64,000 nucleotides of DNA from Triticum aestivum (GCF_018294505.1 NC_057800.1:177428113-177492112), one strand, 5' to 3'; shown: positions 45,011 through 55,643, counted from the first letter of the stretch. Made by a program: numbers and translations. The notes: a model not told the origin generated them from the sequence alone.

Positions 45011-45481
45011 ATATTCAACTGGCACAACGTCCCCTACAGCCACTCCCGTTTCATGCATGGCTTGGTCAATGCCTCCAAGGAGCCCTTCGTCCACTGCTAT
45101 GAGTGCCCGATGCCGTTTTGTGGCTCGCCGGCGGACGTGGTGCATCACCTCACGGATGCGTGCAACGGTCATTGCTGGCCCTTGGCGGAGAACATCTAGT
45201 ACGAGACGTGCTACCCGTTCACCATGCCAGAGTCACTGGAGGATCACCGCCGCCTGCTAGTCTCGGAGGAGGACGACAGCGTCTTCCTCTTGATCGTGGG
45301 CACCGGCGAGGCCCACGTAGGCCGCCACCCCGTCTCTGTAATGTGCATCAGGGGCGACGCCGCTGACACTGACACTGACACCATGCCGATGTACGGGTGC
45401 GTGGTCAGTGTTACTACCCCTCCGGGTCGCGTGGGCGGCGACACCGGCCTCATCGAACGGACTTGGACTCTGGGGAGCTAG
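45011..45481 (+). pseudogene. SINA/SIAH-like E3 ubiquitin-ligase fragment with in-frame stop
   Basis: The frame from 45011 reads IFNWHNVPYSHSRFMHGLVN, then CYECPMPFCGSPADVVHHLT and DACNGHCWPLAENI. It is interrupted by TAG at 45197-45199 and continues to 45481 with LEDHRRLLVSEEDDSVFLLI and RHPVSVMCIRGDA. The C-x(5)-C...H-x(6)-C...H-C-W pattern corresponds to the SINA-type zinc finger, and the second part to the substrate-binding domain of plant SINA-like proteins. The RING domain is absent. The stop and the missing N terminus mark it as a pseudogene. Family proteins ubiquitinate target proteins for degradation. Confidence 0.6.
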
Positions 45482-46742
45482 GACTATCCCGCTAATGTGG
45501 ACTTGGAAAACCCATAGCATCCTTTACCCGCCAACGCAGTGCACGGGGACTCCAAGGAGGTTCACTTGGACATACGCATTATCAAGTTAAATGTTGATCA
45601 TTAGTCTTCGCTCAATGTAATCCGTTGTCTATGCATGTGGAGACTTCCATGCAGGATCTTGCTCTATTGGAGTATCGCACATGAATAAAAGTGTATCCGT
45701 TTATGGTTTAGTCTAGAATCTTCCATGTATGAATTTTTACTACAGTACTGGTGAAAGACTTACGATGAACCATTTCTTACATCTCCTCTGCCCGCTTGCA
45801 AGTCATCCTGATTTAATCCCTCCGTCTAGGTGTATAAGGGCATGGTTAATATTACTTAATAGTATAGCCAACTGTTGACTATAAGAAAGTGCCATGTCAT
45901 CTGTAGCCAACATGTATAACAATCGATACTCAAAAACTAATTCTTAAAGATCATTTCTTGCAAAGCACAATAAGTGTTATTTCTTCACAAGTTTTGGATG
46001 CAGGTTGAACAGTTGAACGCTTTTGTTTGCAAAAGATACCTTTTTATCTATTTCACCCGGATGTTTGTGAGCTCTAGAGATGAAATAATATCCGAAGAAA
46101 CCTATCGATACCCGTTACACATGAGATGACCCCCACATCCTTTGTCAAAATAAACAACTCCCCGATCAATGCATTTCACTCTTCGGTGCAACGCACGGGC
46201 ACCTTACTACTATAGATTAGTACGACCAAAAATTGAACTAACATTATATATAGTACGATAAATGCTGATGCATGTCACCTAAAATTATATCATTCAAAAC
46301 TATGTTCAAATACGAATCCAACGATATAGTTTTTGTTGACATGCACTAACATTTTGTCAGTTAAATCTTCAGTCAAATTCAATGGGGGACTAATAAACCA
46401 CGACCGATGTAGTACAAGTGTAGAGGGCGGCGCTGCACGGGAGTCTCACCTCTCACCCCGCTCGTGGCGCGGCAGTAAAGCCGTCATATCACAAAACCCA
46501 ACCACTCCCAGTAATAAGTGGCCTGGTAAAATAAACGGACAAGCAACCATCACATCCCTCCGTCTTTTTTGCATTTCATCTCTCTGCATTTACTTTCTCC
46601 GGTTCATCTCGCACACTCGATCCCTAGCTACTACTCCTAGGGCCAGTTCTTTTGGCGGCTTCCCCAGCTTTTCCCACAAGACTAGTCACAGTGGAGAGTA
46701 ACAATAAGGCGCCTCACTCATTTATTTGGGCTTCTAAACTAC
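45482..46742. other. Intergenic region with MITE fragments
   Basis: 45827-45850 (CCCTCCGTCTAGGTGTATAAG) is one end of the Stowaway-like type seen at 46826; it is followed by a different MITE beginning GGCATGGTTAATATTAC. 46187-46213 (GTGCAACGCACGGGCACC) matches a terminus of the fold-back family of 57158. 46300-46420 matches the right part of the outer MITE at 47130-47214. No gene is seen. Confidence 0.45.
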
Positions 46743-47214
46743 TACTCCGTCCTGGTTTATTCCTCACCATTGTAATTTGTGCTAAATTTTGACCAAAGAT
46801 TTAACTGGTTTATTCCTCACCATTGTAATCCCTCCGTCTAGGTGTGTAAGTCATCTTACGAAAACCAAATAATCCCAAAACACTTAGGCGCGGTGCATTA
46901 ACTTCTACCTCGTTTCTTGTTTCTTGACATATCAACCAATAAGAGATAAAGAGTGTGCATGCTTTTAATGACTTGAGATATCAAACACGACATGCAGTGG
47001 TTAGTTCATTGCATGCAATACTATTAATTAGCAAATAAACATTAACGTTTCTCGTTTTCTCCTCCTCCTTGGTCACGGTGCACAGCCTAAGATGACTTAC
47101 TCACCTAGACGGATGGAGTAGTGCATGTGACATGCACTAACATTTCATTAGTTAAATTTATGATCAAAATTTGACACAGATTACAATGGGGACCAATAAA
47201 CCAGGACGGAGGTA
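46743..47214. mobile_element. Stowaway-like MITE (outer), interrupted by a second MITE
   Basis: The ends TACTCCGTCCTGGTTTATT and AATAAACCAGGACGGAGGTA are inverted repeats with TA at both borders. The left part contains a small internal duplication of CTGGTTTATTCCTCACCATT. Confidence 0.7.
46826..47120. mobile_element. Stowaway-like MITE (inner), nested in the outer one
   Basis: The ends CCCTCCGTCTAGGTGTGTAA and TTACTCACCTAGACGGATGG are inverted repeats flanked by TA. It lies within the 46743-47214 MITE. Confidence 0.75.
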
Positions 47215-47577
47215 GTAGTTATGGGATTACTAATCTAGAAGCCTAAAAGAACTGGCCCCTGGTACTCCTACTAGTAGTAGTACTCAAGTTGGAATTCCAA
47301 TTGCACGGCACAACTTGTTAGGCAAAAAATTCGATACAGGGTGTAGGAAGCGGTTTGGGAATTTGCATGCCTTTCCAACCAGTGAGATACTCCGTACAAA
47401 GTACGACAGAGAAATAACCATAGAGAAGGAAGCTAAAAGTAAACAATCAAACGAGCATTTTTGCATTTGTTTTGCATTGAATCGTTTCACAAGCTTGACT
47501 AGTGTGTTTTTCTACTTTTACAAAAACCGCATCATAATGTTAAAACGTGCATTTGCACGTACTAAGTAATAGTAGTG

Positions 47578-47661
47578 TCCCTCCGTCTAGGTGTATAAGT
47601 CTTCCCTCCTTGGTCACGGTGCACAACCAAAGATGACTTATTGACCTGGACGGAGGGAGTA
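47578..47661. mobile_element. Internally deleted relative of the inner MITE
   Basis: TCCCTCCGTCTAGGTGTATA and TTATTGACCTGGACGGAGGGA form the ends. Only a short centre (CTTGGTCACGGTGCACAACC) shared with 47070-47095 remains. Confidence 0.7.
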
Positions 47662-47887
47662 GCACAGTCTGCAAGCATATATCGAGAGAGACGTGTAGTG
47701 CGATAGTATATAGTAAAGTTTGTGCTATATGCACGTACTTGCAAAATGCGTACGAATACACAAGGTTTCCAAACTTTCCCTTTTACATACTTAATTAAGG
47801 ACGCTAAAAATTCCTGAACGTTCGGGATTTATCATTTGCGTCCCAAAACTAATGAGATCGCCTTACGAAACAAAAATTATACTCCTC

Positions 47888-48746
47888 CTAAAAGCCACGG
47901 CGCTCGCAGGAGCGCTTGCGGCGCGCCACGAGTGCCCTGGTGCGCGGCCGTTTCCCAGCGCGCCGACACAACGCCTCTTCCTCAGCCTCGCAACTCGCGA
48001 GGTGCTGATTGGCGGCTTGCCGGCGGGCGAGCGCGATCTCACCGGTGTGGTGATCCGGCGCCAACAGGTACTCCTCCTCACTGGAAGCGTGCACCCGGTC
48101 CACGTACCGCCAAGCGTAGATGAGGCGCTTGGGCCCGACTGCACTCAGGGCGTCGGCACGGGCGTCCTCCACCACCCTCACGGCCCTCGCACGAGCCTTC
48201 TGCCAAAGAGCCAATTTCCTGACTCTCTCGGACGTGACATAGGCCTCCCAGGCAGCTTGTTCCGCGGTGCGCTTCTCTTCCTCGGCCTTCTTCTCCGCCT
48301 CTATTGTGGCACACTCTGCTGGAGGCAAAGCCTCCCACAAGGCGACATCCATTTCTTTCCAAAGCTCCTCAAGGCTAGGGGATTCGGCGGGCGGCGCGGC
48401 ATTCTCCTCGTAGCGGGGAGCCGACGCGTCCTCCGGCGCGCGTGCTGGTGAGATTGGGAAAGCCGACGCGTCGCGGCGAGGAGCGAAACACCGACATGTC
48501 CTCCTCGACTAGTGGCGGCGAGGAATAGAACGGCGATGCGTCGCGTCGCGGCGAGGAGCGGAACGCCGACGCGTCCTCCTCGACTAGTGGCGGCGAGGCA
48601 CGGAACGGCGATGCATCGCGTAGCGGCGAGGAGCGGAACACCGACGCATCCTCCTCGACTAGTGGCGACGAGGAACAGAACGGCGACGCGTGACCGTCCG
48701 CGTGGTGCAGCGAGGGGCTCCTAGGGCTTGGGAGGGGCGATGCCAT
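47888..48746 (-). pseudogene. Hypothetical protein with 25-residue N-terminal repeats and a helical Ala/Glu-rich tail, one frameshift
   Basis: The ATG at 48746 (MASPLPSPRSPSLHHADGHA) has a TATAAATA box at 48835-48842, about 90 bases upstream. Three 25-residue units of the type ASPFxSSPPLVEEDASVFRS plus SPRRD (75 bp in DNA) follow. Near 48465 a one-base frame change occurs. The downstream frame (to 47888) reads EELWKEMDVALWEALPPAEC, AEKKAEEEKRTAEQAAWEAY and RLIYAWRYVDRVHASSEEEY, strongly helical and charged, ending in a basic tail (RTRALVARRKRSCERR). A single compensating indel would give about 280 residues. I know no domain here. Its look and setting recall the repeat protein at 12694-13417, also on the minus strand. 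Confidence 0.55.
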
Positions 48747-48909
48747 GGTGGTCGACGTGAGAGGGAGGGGGAGGAGATAGCGATGAACGTGAACATGAGG
48801 GGGGGGGGAGATAGAGATGTCGTGGGAGGCGCAGTATTTATAGCGAGCAATGGCACACCTACGTAAGATATGCACTGAGCTGCACTGACTTAACTGCAGG
48901 TCCAGTTGC

Positions 48910-48957
48910 GTCACTGACATGTGGGCGAGACCCCTGTTGGGCCCATATGTCAGTGAC
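48910..48957. repeat. Short hairpin upstream of the 48746 gene
   Basis: GTCACTGACATGTGGGC and GCCCATATGTCAGTGAC form 17-base arms with one mismatch around a 14-base loop. Confidence 0.8.
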
Positions 48958-49380
48958 CCAATGCACATGCAGTTAAGTAACTACGTGGGCATATTTGTAG
49001 GAGTAAATTACGGGGGAGCGAAGGGGTGGAAATATTGCTGGTCACAACGGATTGGACGAGCGTGGGGGGAGGAGAGTCATGCATGCAGATTTTTTCACAT
49101 GGGCTTCCTGCAGGTATGGGGAACGGTGCATAATAAGTCATCTTGCATGCCGGGCAAGCTATAGTCTCAAGTCATTAAAAACATACACGCCCCACACATG
49201 TTCATATTTCAAGGTGCACTAAATTATTGCATGCGATGATTAAGGCTGGCCATAATGGTGGTATCTTAGCTGGTATCATGCACACGGGAATAGCAAACAT
49301 GCTGATGTGGCAAAGAATTAAAGAAGAGAGGGGGTTAGAGTAACTAGTGTTCATGCATACATTGGTAAACACATTTTTTT
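48958..49380. other. Intergenic DNA with a MITE-like start
   Basis: GGCTGGCCATAATGGTGG at about 49226 resembles the start of a Harbinger-like MITE. The other end is not clear. No gene is visible. Confidence 0.3.
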
Positions 49381-49629
49381 GTGGTAGCGTCTCTTGCATC
49401 GGGGGACTATGACAGGTCTGCTATGCGTGACCTGAAGATGAAAGCGTTGAGCATCTCGAAGTTGATCAACAATCTTCAATTGTCAAAGATTAGCCGTTCG
49501 GCCAATAAGGTGGCACACTTAATCGCTAAGTATAGCTTTGACAATAGATTAGATGGTATTCTTGTAAATAACGTACCACCCTGTGTGGTGAATATTGTAT
49601 CGAATGAGTGTACTGGTGTGGCTGGTTAA
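49381..49629 (+). pseudogene. C-terminal fragment of an RNase H-like (RVT_3) domain
   Basis: The 82-codon frame contains ISKLINNLQLSKISRSANKV, AHLIAKYSFDNRLDGILVNN and VPPCVVNIVSNECTG, then TAA. SRSANKVAHLIAKY matches the conserved R-x-x-N-x-x-A-H-x-L-A end of plant RNase H-like domains found in non-LTR retroelements and domesticated copies. Everything upstream of this end is missing, so it is a fragment. Confidence 0.6.
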
Positions 49630-50169
49630 TTAATATAAGGTGGTGTTCAAAAAAAGTATAAATTTGGTCAAACACTTTGCAAACGGTTGACGGGAGTAAA
49701 AAGGACCATAGGGAGTATCATGCATGCGGAGTAGGCAAAAAAATTGGTTGTCTAAAAAAAGGCAAAAAAATTGCTCATTTATAGCCGGTCGAAGTCTCAA
49801 AGGGCGCGACCGCGCGAGGGAGGCGAAGGTCGTGGGAGGCATGACGTTTGACGGAATTAAGTGAAGTTACATCCATGCGCCGGCATGGCGTGCGAACAGG
49901 CAGAAGCTATACCGTCAGGCCTACGATATGGGTCTAGTAGACATGACATCTAGTGGGTCCCGCATAGTTCTCGAGAACTCTTTGGGGGCTTGCAGCCGTT
50001 TATCCACCGGGCAAGCCAGCAACCCCACGCCGTTCGCACGCCCTACTCGTCCCCGTCTTCTACCTTACAACAGTTCGCTCCCAGTCATCCCATCCTTTCA
50101 CATTAGTTCGCTCCCAGTTTTTTTGCGGGGTACAACAGTTCAACTTCTCCTAACCCTCCTCCAAAATCC
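49630..50169. other. Upstream region of the exonuclease gene
   Basis: The last 250 bases are C/T-rich and leader-like (for example TCGCTCCCAGTCATCCC and a repeat of it at 50107). No clear TATA box is found. 49650-49800 is A-rich debris. Confidence 0.35.
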
Positions 50170-51132
50170 ATGGCCTCCCAAATCTCCATGGTCGCCGCTG
50201 AGTACCAGGTTAGAGCCATCACCGGCGATCAGTTCATCGTCATCTACACACGTGGATCCGAGATGGTGAAAGCATGGCTTGCTCGCTTCCTACGCATGTT
50301 CAACAGTTCAACGGATGAGTGGGTCGCTGGGCTAGATGTTGAGTACACCACAGTCCTGGGACGAGAGAAGGATCTAAAGGACGAAGAGAGGAAGAAGCCC
50401 GCCGTGATCCAGGTTTGCGTACATAACGTTTGCTTGGTCTACCACATATGCCATGCCGACGTTGAGTGCCAGGATTTTAAGAACTTCCTCAAGGACAAAA
50501 GAGTGAAATTCGTTACTGTAGGCTTTAAGAACGACAGGGATGTCCTGCGTCGGATAGGTCTCGTTGTAGGCCAGCCCTTCGATCTCCAGAAGGCAAGCCT
50601 GGTGTCCTCCTCTCAACCTTCAATGCTGACCCTGGCAGCAGCCATGATTGATCCTTCGTACGCTAAACTGAAGAAACCTCATCACGAGTTTCATCATGCA
50701 TGGGAGTCGAAGACATTAGATGAAGATCACATCCTGTACGCAGCAATGGATGCCTACCTTTGTTTAAATATCTACAAGGGTTGGATGAAGAAGCAGAGCC
50801 CAGTGTCCGGTTCAAGCAAAGAAGCGTCGGCGAAGAGGAAGAGGAAGAGGACGAGGACGAAGTCGAGGACGTGGACTCGGACTCCGAGTAGGTGGCAGTG
50901 CCGTCGCTCATGCTGGTTCTACTGCAGTGTCAAGCGGACTAGTTGCTTAGTTTATTTTCAAGGGTGTGTTGTGCTGAGGCCCCAGCAGAACTATGTTTAT
51001 GTTCTTTCTCGTTATTTGAACTCTTTAGTACGTACAGTAGTACTAGTACTATGTCTTACTACTGTTCTTCTTGCAGTTGGTACTACTGCTCGTATCTTCG
51101 TGTTCCTACTGTACTTAATACATTCGTACTAG
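50170..51132 (+). CDS. DEDDy 3'-5' exonuclease (Werner-exonuclease-like) protein
   Basis: The first ATG at 50170 (MASQISMVAAEYQVRAITGD) has a good context (CCATGGC). Exo motifs are in order: I, VAGLDVEYTT (Asp/Glu, about residue 57); II, VGFKNDRDVLRRIG (Asp, about residue 122); III, YAAMDAYLCLNIY (Tyr...Asp, about residue 198). These give the D-E-D-D-y set, and the length before residue ~215 suits a single-domain 3'-5' exonuclease of the DNA_pol_A_exo1 family, common in grasses. After KKQSPVSGSSKEASAKRKRK the frame runs on to 51132 with unlikely sequence. In the next frame an acidic tail ends at a TAG at 50890-50892, so a late frameshift is suspected. The catalytic part is intact. Confidence 0.8.
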   Translation: MASQISMVAAEYQVRAITGDQFIVIYTRGSEMVKAWLARFLRMFNSSTDEWVAGLDVEYTTVLGREKDLKDEERKKPAVIQVCVHNVCLVYHICHADVECQDFKNFLKDKRVKFVTVGFKNDRDVLRRIGLVVGQPFDLQKASLVSSSQPSMLTLAAAMIDPSYAKLKKPHHEFHHAWESKTLDEDHILYAAMDAYLCLNIYKGWMKKQSPVSGSSKEASAKRKRKRTRTKSRTWTRTPSRWQCRRSCWFYCSVKRTSCLVYFQGCVVLRPQQNYVYVLSRYLNSLVRTVVLVLCLTTVLLAVGTTARIFVFLLYLIHSY

Positions 51133-51138
51133 TAGTAT

Positions 51139-51268
51139 AATTTGGGTCAGTCGATTTGTGAAAGAAGTTCGACGGAGCGAAGGAAGAAGATGGCAGAAGA
51201 GGTGGAAGAAGCCCTTCTAACCATCCATGTTGCATCAAACGGCTCACATGAGTCGACTGACCCAAATT
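51139..51268. repeat. MITE-like inverted repeat
   Basis: AATTTGGGTCAGTCGA at 51139 and TCGACTGACCCAAATT at 51253 are perfect inverted copies about 100 bases apart. A variant (AAATTGGGTCAGTCAATTTT) occurs near 59852. Confidence 0.7.
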
Positions 51269-51585
51269 GCTCCTTCAGATTGTAGGATCCACGTGGCATT
51301 CAAGGTCTCGAAGGTAGATTCCGTGTCCGCACCCGGTTTGCGGGCTCGACGCATGCGCGACCGGCTTCCACCGCGATAGCCACCATGCGCGCCTCCTCCA
51401 CGCGGGCGGAGACGACAATGACACACTAGTTCCTCCTTGCCGGCGTGCTGGAGCACGCGCTCGTCCTCCTCTTCGTACGCTACATGCATAGACGCGGCTC
51501 CACCAGCTGCTCGCGTGCTTGGCAGCGCGGCAGCATCGCGAGGAGGGACTGCAGACGACGTGAGCGGGCGAGCCTTCGGCTTCAT
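51244..51585 (-). CDS. Small arginine/alanine-rich hypothetical protein
   Basis: The ATG at 51585 (MKPKARPLTSSAVPPRDAAA) follows a TATATAAAA box at 51712-51720. It encodes 113 residues with a Gly/Arg-rich centre (RPRGGGAHGGYRGGSRSRMR) and no known domain. The last residues overlap one arm of the inverted repeat at 51139-51268, so the present C terminus may come from a MITE. It could be non-coding; the TATA box and start spacing are the main support. Confidence 0.35.
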   Translation of the reverse strand: MKPKARPLTSSAVPPRDAAALPSTRAAGGAASMHVAYEEEDERVLQHAGKEELVCHCRLRPRGGGAHGGYRGGSRSRMRRARKPGADTESTFETLNATWILQSEGAIWVSRLM

Positions 51586-51779
51586 GGCACAGGGATGGCG
51601 GCGACACGGCGGTGAAGGGCGAGAAATTGTTGGCCGGACCAGGCGGATGCCGGCACGCGCAACGGCGGCGGCGGCATATTGATGAGTGCGCGTGTGTGAG
51701 CTTACTTTAGTTTTATATATAAGGTTGGTCAAACTTAAAAGAAAACCGTACTAGTACACATAAACATTAGACTTAGGCA

Positions 51780-53378
51780 GCGCTTTTATTAGTTAGTACC
51801 ACAGCAACGATACGGAATCTTGTGCAAGCGCACGAACCGCGGCCGCGTGGTCGATCGAACGGTGCGTCACCGTGTCCCGCTCGAAGGACATCCACCGAAC
51901 CTTTTTGTGTGTGTGAAAACAATCCTCGAATATTACTCAACTTTTTTTCCTGTGAAAGTTCTTGACGCTGCAATATTTCCATATATTTGAATTTAGCTCC
52001 AGTTCGTGTTTATTTGGATTTGGACGTTTTAGGTGCGCCCTAGTTTTTTTAATACTGATTTTGTGTGTGTGACTGAGAGAGAATGTGTGTATGTGTCCAT
52101 ATGTGTGTTGTGGTGGAAGGGCAATGTGGAGACGGTGTGCGTGTGATACAGACATAGAGAGGTGTGAATGTGCAAATGATCATGCATGAGTGAGACATAG
52201 ACAGATGCCGATACGTTGTGTATACATGAGAGAACGGTCTTCTAGTTTACTTGTGTGTGTGTGAGAGAGAGAGAGAGAGGGAGAGAGAGAGACAGAGAGA
52301 GGAGCATCCGTAACACAACAACCATCTCTCTCGATTCGTCCGTCCCTCGCACGGTCGCATGCAACACATGCATCAACGCGCACATTTTGACACCCTCACC
52401 CGGCCCCTGCCCACCTCAAGGCCCGCACAATCTCTTCGTGAATACCCATTTCTCTCCTTAGGTTTGTTTTCTCTCAATATCTGACACACACACACACACA
52501 GAGACACACGCAGCACAACACACACACACACACTCCCCCGAGCACACAATTCATCCCCATCCAAGGTTATACGGCGACCACTCTCGCTTGTGCTTCTTTG
52601 CACCCCAACATGCACAACACCTCAATCTTCAAAGAGGGCATCGAGCAGATCGAAGACGGCGACCACACCGCGCTAGAGAATGCGGAGTCATTTGGAAGCA
52701 GGGTGATGTGACGACGGCTGACTGACTCCTCCCCCCACCCTCTCTCTCTTGCACAAAATTACCAATCCCTCTCTCCCCCGCACAAAATTGTCAATCCCTC
52801 AACCCACGAGATCCTTCCCCTCTCGTCCATGTTTTTCCAGCTCTCTCATCAAACATGTTGTCTCTTCTCCTTCCACGTATACAGAATCCAGATGCACACG
52901 CATCTCATGTATATTACATGTATCCATCTTTCTCACAGACCTAACTTCTTCCTCTCTCTTTCTCTCTATCTCTCTCTCTCTCTGTCTGTTAGGTTTGTCT
53001 CCTACTCTCTCGTCCACATACATACAATCTTTCCCGCCCTATCTGCTCCATCTTCAAAAGCTCTCTCTGCACGTTTCATTCACACATTGGGATATGTCAA
53101 AATGTTGCTTCTATAATGGCTGATGTAGAGTTATGGTTGTTTTTGTTGCATCCTACAAAGTAATAACTATGAAATGCATTTAGATTCTCATTTGACTGGG
53201 ATTATGTGAGTTTGAGCATGTTGTGAAGTACTATAGACCTTGTATACATCTTGGGATTCGACAATGATTGTAACTATTGAATTGTATAGACCATTACATT
53301 CGAAGTCAATAGCCTAATATATTTATTTCACAATTTCAACAAATGATTAGTTCACTACAAACTAAGAAAACAAATGTG
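51780..53378. repeat. Simple-sequence-rich stretch (GT, GA, CA, CT)
   Basis: A (GT)/(GA) tract is at 52250-52303, a (CA) tract at 52486-52534 and (CT) tracts near 52940-52990, embedded in GTGTGTGA-type sequence from about 52060. The open frames here are low-complexity. 53100-53378 is plain AT-rich DNA without a gene. Confidence 0.6.
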
Positions 53379-53620
53379 TACTCCCTCCGTTTTTATTTAA
53401 GTCCGCGTATTAGCATTGGTCAAAGTCAAGTTTTGTAAACTCTCAGAAAGCTTATAACAAAAAATATTAACATATACAATAACAAATAAATACCATTAGA
53501 TTCATTATTGAATGTACTTTCACATCATACATATTTGTTATGGTAAATGTTTATATTTTTCTATAAACTTGGTCAAACTTTAGGAAGTTTGACTTCGGTC
53601 AAACCTAATATGCAGAGTTT
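53379..53620. mobile_element. Stowaway-like MITE, right terminus lost
   Basis: The left end is TACTCCCTCCGTTTTTATTT. The interior has the paired GGTCAAAGTCAAGTTTTG and CAAACTTTAGGAAGTTTGAC. It ends at AATATGCAGAGTTT where the inverted copy of the left end should follow. Confidence 0.7.
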
Positions 53621-54861
53621 ACTACTACTACTCGCTAGTTGCTTAGCCGAATCACTCAACACGCCACACGGGGAGTCCAGTGTCACAAAATTTTGAGGTC
53701 GGCGGGAAAATCTCCCGCGACCCTGATTCGAGCAGTGGGAAGTTACCATCATAGCCTTCGGAACAGGCCTACGGATGACGCTTGGTAGGGGGCTGTTTTC
53801 GTAACTTCAGGTTCACCCTACCCAGCCAACCCCACCCCGGCACCCAGAGTAGTACACCTGAATACTCCCCATTTTCTATCCCCACCGCAAAATAGACTTC
53901 TCCACGGCACCGCAGCCTTCGTGCTCCTCCCCTTTACATCGGCGCACTCGTCCACCGCAGCGCATCTGCCTCATCGACGACCTCGTACGCCGCACTGGAG
54001 CCGGTCCACCGTCGTCGTCGTACACGGAGCCTCTTCCCCGGCATCGTCTTCCACGGTCTCGGATCTGCTTCCCGGAAGCCGACGCCAAGCGCAGAAGTAC
54101 CACCGTCGTGGACAATGAACTGACTCCCGTTGCCGACCATGACTCACAGAGGCCGCCGCGACCATCGTTCTCCTCCTCGATTGGTAATGTGTGTATTGAA
54201 TCACTTAGCAGTACATGTGCAGTTCCAATTTTGTTCATACCTACCCTTCAAATTTCCTGGGTGCTATTGTTCCCGTAAAAGTAATTGGTTATAGCCTCCA
54301 TTGTCCAACAGAATATCAGCTTGTAATTGTGCGTCGCTCCTGTATCGCGCTGTGCTTGGGTAGGTTTTTCATCTGCAACCAGTAGTGTGGCAAATGATGG
54401 AAAGGTTTTTAGAACTAGCAAGATGCCCATGCGTTGCACGCATCAAGATGCATTTGTATGAGTAGTTTATCTTGTGGGAGAAAAGGATGAACGAGGGAAG
54501 GCCTTATTTGCAAATCTGGAGAGGGGTATGGGTATCTTTTTGCAAAATTCCCATTTGTTTCCTTCCTATCTGTCAGATATAAATCGGACGGCCTATATTG
54601 CAAGAAAAAAAGTATAGAGAAAAAAAGTAGACAGTAAAGGAAGTAGAGATAAATATTAAATATAAATATAAAATAAATATAACAGTAGAGAAGAGAGTAG
54701 AGATAGCATGTTGAGATTTTTAAAGCGCCGCGCGTTGCAATTCTGTTGGAGATGCTCTAACATGGCAGACGAGTGCTTTAATGTTGCCCACAAGATGCGC
54801 GAGTATTACTAGTAGTATATTTTTCTTGCCATGTTGAGATTTTAAAACCACGAGTGCGAAC
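53621..54861 (+). other. Likely promoter, untranslated first exon and intron of the 54862 gene
   Basis: 53880-54184 is C-rich and gene-leader-like, ending at GATTG before GTAATG. The AT-rich remainder up to 54861 would be an intron, and it contains the half fold-back element at 54413-54604. A C-rich short frame at 53921-54118 is probably not coding. Confidence 0.35.
54413..54604 (+). repeat. Half copy of the fold-back element
   Basis: GAACTAGCAAGATGCCCATG and the following bases to GGCCTATATTGCA match one arm of 57158-57597. The other arm is absent. Confidence 0.7.
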
Positions 54862-55643
54862 ATGCAGAGGAGCAATGAAGACCAAACACGGGATATTCGG
54901 GACATCTTCAAGGAGCGTGCCAAGTTAAAGAGGAGCTGCACCGAACCTGTAAAACGAGCTTTGGTAAGTAACACCCTTTCAATTACTTTCGTGTAGCCTC
55001 GTGTTCTTCGATGTGTATATGTTGTAGTTTCTGTTTCTCTTAAGCGTGGTGTTCTTCGATGTGTAATAAGAAGAGTCTTAATCGTCCTAATGCTTTCGTT
55101 TTTAGCTTGATGTAGGAAGTGGGTGTTCTCACCTTGTAGTCTGTTTTATTTTTTTCCTTTTGAATTCACTTCTCCGAGTTCTGTTTATCTGGCTTCTACT
55201 AAATGGATCTAGGTTGCTCTGAGTATTGATCTAAAAAAGAAGTAACTTCATGTCAGGATGCAGTTCCTGCGAGGAGGGAAGTATGGTCAACCTCGAGATC
55301 ATGTTTCCAAAATGAGGCTGGATTACACACAAGGTGCCAGTTCCCTAATGATGCTGGATTAGACACAAGGTGCAAATTCCCAGATGATGCTGGATTACAC
55401 ACAAGCCAGGTGGAGTCGTCAGCTGTTCGTGTCCTCGTGGCATTAGTAAAGGCTGAAAGAAAGCGTGCAGCAGCCCTTGAGAATGTAGCTGAGTTCCTGA
55501 AGAAGCGAAAAGAGAAATCAGATGCTCTGTTCACCCAAGCCAAAGAAGAGATGGAAGAAGCCAGAAATAAGCTAGCAGAGGCAGAGCAGGCTAGGCGTCT
55601 CCTGCTATCTAAAACTGTTGTCAATACAAAATTTCCTTCATAA
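54862..55643 (+). CDS. Two-exon coiled-coil protein with 12-residue repeats, intact
   Basis: Exon 1 (54862-54963) reads MQRSNEDQTRDIRDIFKERA to VKRAL and ends at GTAAGT. Exon 2 (55257-55643) follows a TGTCAG acceptor. Both are phase 0, joining into 162 residues with no stop. Exon 2 contains near-identical 36-bp units, NEAGLHTRCQFP, NDAGLDTRCKFP and a third partial DDAGLHTSQ. A 70-residue Lys/Glu/Ala coiled coil follows (AERKRAAALENVAEFLKKRK, AKEEMEEARNKLAEAEQARR). It ends VVNTKFPS. No domain is known to me. The coiled coil resembles the C-terminal parts of TNPA-type transposon proteins, so it could be a transposon remnant as well as a host gene. Confidence 0.6.

Noticed and set aside
47315..47569. 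Plus-strand frame of 84 codons next to MITEs
   Set aside because: No conserved feature, starts in anonymous AT-rich DNA, and overlaps another frame on the minus strand.
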